A stretch of 64,000 nucleotides of DNA, taken from the NCBI GenBank assembly GCA_023375785.1, contig SZWC01006948.1, positions 1 to 64,000 on the forward strand, given 5' to 3'. The number at the start of each line of letters is the position of its first letter. Within the stretch, counting starts at the first letter, position 1. Shown here one piece after another: positions 59,001 to 64,000 of this stretch. The notes below the pieces were generated by a model. It saw only the letters and a list, made by a program, of their open reading frames with translations, did not search any database and was not told where the DNA came from. The stretch is from Penium margaritaceum (Eukaryota > Streptophyta > Zygnematophyceae > Desmidiales > Peniaceae). Both the position numbers and the translations under genes were made by a program.

Positions 59001-60056
59001 CCAAAGTAGGCATATGTCACTGACCATGACCAAATAATGTCACTATGTGTGGTAAACTTTGACAATTCATAACACAAGTCACAAATGGTCAAGGTTGAAG
59101 ATAATGGTTTGTGAATACTACTTATCTACTAGCAATTACAAATAGATTCGATATGTCATGGCACAATGTGGCTTCAATGCAGAGTGACCAACCAAAGTAT
59201 GCATATGTCACTAACCATGACCAACAAATTTCACTTCATGTGGTCAACGTTGAAAACACATAACATGAGTCACAAATGGTCAGAGGGGAAAACAATGGGT
59301 TGGAAAGAGAAATTATCAACTAGAAAGTACAAAGACCTTCAACAAGCAGTACAGGTATGGAGAGCGTGCACATTGACCAACCACATGATGCATACATCAC
59401 TGACTACGACCGAATAAGACCACTATGTGTGGTCAACATTGACAACTCATAACACGAGTTACAAATGGTCAGATGGAGAGACAATGGTTTGGTAAGCCTA
59501 TGTATTTGCTAGAAAGGACAAAGAACTTCAATACATAGTGGCACGGTGTGGCCAATATGCACAAAAAACAATCAAACTAGGCATATGTCACTGATCATGA
59601 CCACAGAATTTCAGTTTGGGTGGTCAACATTGACCAACCATAACACGGGTCACAAACGGTCAGGAGAGGAAACCAAGCTACGAGAATATCGGTTCTCAAC
59701 TACCAAGTAGAACGACCTTCAGTCAGTAGTAGCACGGTGTGGCTACCATGCACACTGACCGACCAAGGTAGGCATATGTAGTGCCCTTGACCGAAGAAAA
59801 CCGCTGTGTGTGGTCCACGTCGACATCTTATACTACGAGTCAAAAATGGTCAGAGGGGGAAACAATGGTTTGGGAGCACTACGAATCACATAGCAAGCAC
59901 AAGGGGCTTCAATACGTTGTGGCACGGTGTGGAGACCATGCACGATGACCAACCAAGTAGGCATAAGTCACTGACCATGACCAAATAATGTCACTAAGGG
60001 TGGTTAACTTTGACAACTCACAACAGGAGTCACAAATTGGTCAGGGTGGAAGGTAT

Positions 60057-60112
60057 TGGTCACAGAGGAATAAATGGTCACAGAGGAATAAAATGGTCAC
60101 AGAGGAATAAAA
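60057..60112 (+). repeat. 19-bp minisatellite, three copies
   Basis: The unit TGGTCACAGAGGAATAAAA occurs at 60,057-60,074 (one A shorter), 60,075-60,093 and 60,094-60,112. It sits exactly where a B monomer is joined to the second half of a C/D monomer. The unit is made from satellite-like words (TGGTCA, AGAGG). Confidence 0.92.
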
Positions 60113-60942
60113 TGGATTAGGAAGCCTATGTATTGGCTAGAAAGGACAAATAACTTCAGTACGTAGTGGCACAGGGTGGCTAATATGCACACTAACAATC
60201 AAACTAGGCATATGTCACTGATCATGACCAGAGAATTCCAATATGGGTGGTCAACGTTGACCAACCATAACACAGGTCACAAACGGTCAAGAGAGGAAAC
60301 AATGCTATGAGAATATCGGTTCTCAACTACCAAGTACAACGACCTTCAGTCAGTAGTAGCACGGTGTGGCTACCATGCACAATGACCGACCAAAGTAGGC
60401 ATATCTATTGCCGTTGACCATTGAAATCCGCTGTGTGTAGTCCACGTTAACTCATAATACAAGTCACAAATGGTCAGAGGGGGAAACAATGGTTTAGGAA
60501 CATCAAGTATCACATAGCAAGCACAAGGGGCTTCAATACGTTGCGGCATGGTGTGGAGGCCATGCACGATGACCAACCAAAATAGGCATATGTCAGTGAC
60601 CATGACCAAATAATGTCACTAAGTGTGGTAAACTTTGACAACTCACAACACGAGTCACAAATGGTCAGGATGGAAGGTAATGGTTTGTGACTACTAGTTA
60701 TCTACTAGCAAGTACAAATACCTTCAATATGTAGTGGCACAATGTGACTTCAATGCACAGTGACCAACCAAAGTATGCATATGTCACTAACTATGACGAA
60801 CAAATTTTACTTCACGTGGTCAACGTTGAAAACGCATAACACGAGTCACACATGGTCAGAGGAGAAAACAATGGATTGGGAAGCCCATGTATTGGTTAGA
60901 AAGGACAAAGATCTTCAATACATAGTGGCACGGTGTGGCTTA

Positions 60943-61411
60943 TATGCACACCAAACATTCAAACTAGGCATATGTCACTGATCATGACCAGAGAATTTCA
61001 ATATGGGTGGTCAACGTTGACCAACCATGACACGGGTCACAAACGGTCAGGAGAGGAAACAATGCTATGAGAATATCGGTTCTCAACTACTAAGTACAAC
61101 AACCATCAGTTAGTATTAGCACGGTGTGGCTACCATGCACAACGATCGACCAAAGTAGGCATGTGTACTTTCTTTGNTATGCACACCAAACAATCAAACT
61201 AGGCATATGTCACTGATCATGACCAGAGAATTTCAATATGGGTGGTCAACGTTGACCAACCATGACACGGGTCACAAACGGTCAGGAGAGGAAACAATGC
61301 TATGAGAATATCGGTTCTCAACTACTAAGTACAACAACCATCAGTTAGTATTAGCACGGTGTGGCTACCATGCACAACGATCGACCAAAGTAGGCATGTG
61401 TACTTTCTTTG
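60943..61411. other. Single-N contig join with the same 234 bp on both sides
   Basis: Bases 60,943-61,176 and 61,178-61,411 are the same 234-bp E-to-A stretch. The only difference I found is one base near the start (AAACATTC against AAACAATC). A single N at 61,177 separates them. I infer unmerged contig ends. Confidence 0.88.
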
Positions 61412-64000
61412 ACCAAAGAAATCCGCTGAGTGTCGTCAACATTGACAATTCATAATACGAGTAACAAATGGTCAGAGGGGGAAACAATTATCTGGGAACA
61501 TCAAGTATCACATAGCAAGCACAAGGGGCTTCAATACATTGTGGCACGGTGTGGAGACCATGCACGATGACCAACCAGAGTAGGCATATGTTACTGACCA
61601 TGACCAAATCATGTTACTATGTGTGGTAAACTTTGACAACTCACAACATGAGTCACAAATGGTCAGGGTGGAAGGTGATGGTTTGTGAATACTTGTTATC
61701 TACTACCAAGTGAAAATACATTCAATATGTAGTGGCACAGTGTGGCTTCAATGCACAGTGACAAACCAAAGTATGCATATGTCACTGAACATGACGAAAG
61801 AATTTCACTTCATGCGGTCTACGTTGAAAACGCATAACACAAGTCACAAATGGTCAGAGTTGAAAACAATGGATTGGAAACACTAGTTATCAACCAGGAA
61901 ATACAAAGACCTTCAACATGCAGTGGTACGGTATGGCTAGCGTGCACAGTGACCAACCAAAGGATACATACGTCACTGACTATGACCGAATAAGTCCACT
62001 ATGTGTGGTCAACATTGACAACTCATAACACGAGTCACAAATGGTCAGAGGGAGAGACAATGGTTTGGGAAGCCTATGTATTGACTAGAAAGGACAAAAA
62101 ACTTCAATACGTAGTGGCACGGTGTGGCTAATATGCACACTAAACAACCAGACTAGGCATATGTCACTGATCATGATCACAGAATTTGAATATGGGTAGT
62201 CAACGTTGACCAACCATGACACGATGCACAAACAGTCAGGACAGGAAAGAATGCCATGGCAATATCGGTTCTCAACTACCAAGTACAACCACCTTCAGTC
62301 AGTAGTAGCACGGTGTGGCTACCATGCACTATGACCGACCAAAGTAGGCATATGTACTGCCTTTGACCAAAGAAATTTGTTGTGTGTAGTCAACGTTGAC
62401 AACTCATAACACGAGTCACAAATGGACACCAAGTATGACATAGCAGCACAAGTGGCTTCAATACGTTGTGGCATGGTGTGGAGACCATGCACGATGACCA
62501 ACCAAAGTAGGCATATGTCACTGACCATGACCAAATAGTGTCACTAAGTGTGGTAAACCTTGACAACTCACAACACGAGTCACAAATGGTCAGGGTGGAA
62601 GGTAAATGGTTTGTGAATACTAGTTATCTACCAGCAAGTACAAACACCTTCAATATGTAGTGGCACAATGTGGCTTCAATGCACACTGACCAACCAAAGT
62701 ATGCATATGTCACTGAACATGACCAAAGAATTTCACTTCATGAGGTCAACGTTGAAAACGCATAACACGAGTCACAAATGGTGAGAGGGGAAAACCAAAG
62801 ATTGGGAACAATAGTTATCAACTAGGAAGTACAAAGACCTCCAACAAGCAGTGGCACGGTACGGCTAGCGTGCAGAGTGACCGACCAAATGATGCACACG
62901 TCACTGACTACGACCGTATAAGTCCACTATGTGTGGTCAACATTGACAACTCATAACACGAGTGACAAATGGTCAGATGGAGAGACAATGATTTGGGAAG
63001 CCTATGTATTGACTATAAATGACTAAGAACTTCAATACGTAGTGGCACAGTGTGACTAATATGCACACCAAACAACCAAACCAGGCATATGTCACTGATC
63101 ATGACCACAGAGGTTCAATATGGGTGGTCAACATTGACCAACAATAACACGAGTCACAGACGGTCAGGACAGGAAACAATGCTATGGGAATATCAGTTCT
63201 CAACTACCAAGTACAACGACTTCCGTCAGTAGTAGCACGGAGTGGCTACCATGCGCAATGACCGACCAAAGTAGGCATGTGTACTGCCTTTGACCAAAGC
63301 AATCCGCTGTGTGTGGTCAACGTTGACACCTCATAATACAAGTCACAAATGGTCAGAGGGGGGGGAACAATGGTTTGGGAACAGCAAGCATCACACAGCA
63401 AGCACAAGAAGCTCCAATATGTTGTGGCACGGTGTGGAGACCATGCACGATGACCAACCAAAGTAGGCGTATGTCACTGACCATGACCAAGTAATGCCAC
63501 TAAGTGTGGTAAACTTTGACAACTCACAACACGAGTCACAAATGGTCAGGATGGAAGGTATTGGTTTGTGAATACTAGTTATCTACTAGCAAGTACAAAT
63601 ACCTTAAATATTTAGTGGCACAATGTGGCTTCAATGCACAGTGATCAACCAAAGTATGCATATGTCACTGAACATGACGAATGAATTTCACTTCATGTGG
63701 TCAACGTTGAAACGCATGACACGAGTCACAAATGGCCAGAGGGGAAAACAATTGGTTGGGAATGCTAGTTATCAAATAGGAAGTACAAAGACCTTCAACA
63801 AGCAGTGGCACGGTATGTCTAGCGTGCAAAGTGACCAACCAAAGGATGCATTCGTCACTTACTACGACCGAATAAGTCCACAATGTGGGGTCAACATTGA
63901 CAACTCATAACACGAGTCACAAATGGTTAGAGGGAGAGACAATGGTTTGGGAAGCCTTTGTATTGACTAGACAGGACAACGAACTTCAATACGCAGTGGC

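Larger units (their letters stand above)
50897..64000 (+). repeat. Satellite block to the end of the window
   Basis: Mostly A-B-C-D-E units, with four-monomer C/D units around 53.6-57 kb and 60-61 kb. Notable departures are a D/E splice near 55,285, a doubled palindrome zone near 55,985-56,025, an A/F-type splice near 58,880, a minisatellite at 60,057-60,112, a contig join with doubled sequence at 61,177, and a short loss inside an A monomer near 62,425. No gene, SINE-like module or other element is seen. Confidence 0.91.

Noticed and set aside
1-64000. CRISPR array, because of regular direct repeats.
   Set aside because: The repeats are contiguous monomers of about 190 bp with no short repeat and unique spacer layout, and the sequence is eukaryotic.
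1-64000. Telomeric repeats, 5S rRNA arrays or rDNA spacer.
   Set aside because: No TTTAGGG-type runs were seen, and the monomer does not resemble 5S rRNA or other rRNA.

Overview
This window is eukaryotic satellite DNA, not a gene-bearing region. About 59 of the 64 kb is one tandem repeat family with a monomer of about 190 bp. The rest is a single GC-richer retroelement-like fossil at about 34.36-39.29 kb. Nothing looks bacterial: there are no operons, no ribosome-binding sites and no long coding runs outside the fossil. The composition, a Ty3-type integrase, a tRNA-like Pol III module and contig joins typical of short-read scaffolding suggest a large, repeat-rich plant or algal genome. A charophyte such as Chara is a low-confidence guess and the species cannot be read from the sequence.

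The satellite has five monomer types, called A to E here, in the fixed order A-B-C-D-E. Together they form a higher-order repeat (HOR) of about 952 bp; the clearest unit is 42,624-43,575. A shorter four-monomer HOR of about 760 bp (for example 2,307-3,066) carries a fused C/D monomer. Above this level, 1-12,985 is repeated at 19,048-31,560, and inside each of those copies lies an older tandem duplication of about 3.2 kb. A tRNA-like, SINE-type module with long G runs is embedded at nine places, always in the same orientation and in related satellite context, so it was multiplied with the array. Small-scale events are also visible: a fourfold amplification of one 191-bp monomer at 31.56 kb, a doubled D monomer at 47.6 kb, a 19-bp minisatellite at 60.06 kb, and an inverted repeat at 49.95 kb that looks like template switching.

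The fossil has a gag-like charged segment, an integrase with an HHCC zinc site and a D,D35E core, an integrase C-terminal-like segment, and two cysteine-rich reading frames. The second of these holds four tandem C4HC3 (PHD-type) zinc fingers. The right end is a GC-rich, CCGCGG-studded terminal region with paired hairpins, a TATA box and a primer-binding-site-like end. It is broken in several places. No reverse transcriptase, RNase H or protease was seen, and no matching LTR was found on its left side.

The assembly is imperfect here. There are four runs of N and three single-N joins. Three of these seven joins have the same sequence on both sides (117, 117 and 234 bp), so those duplications are probably artefacts. 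The many short reading frames of 60-130 codons in the satellite recur with the repeat and are not genes.
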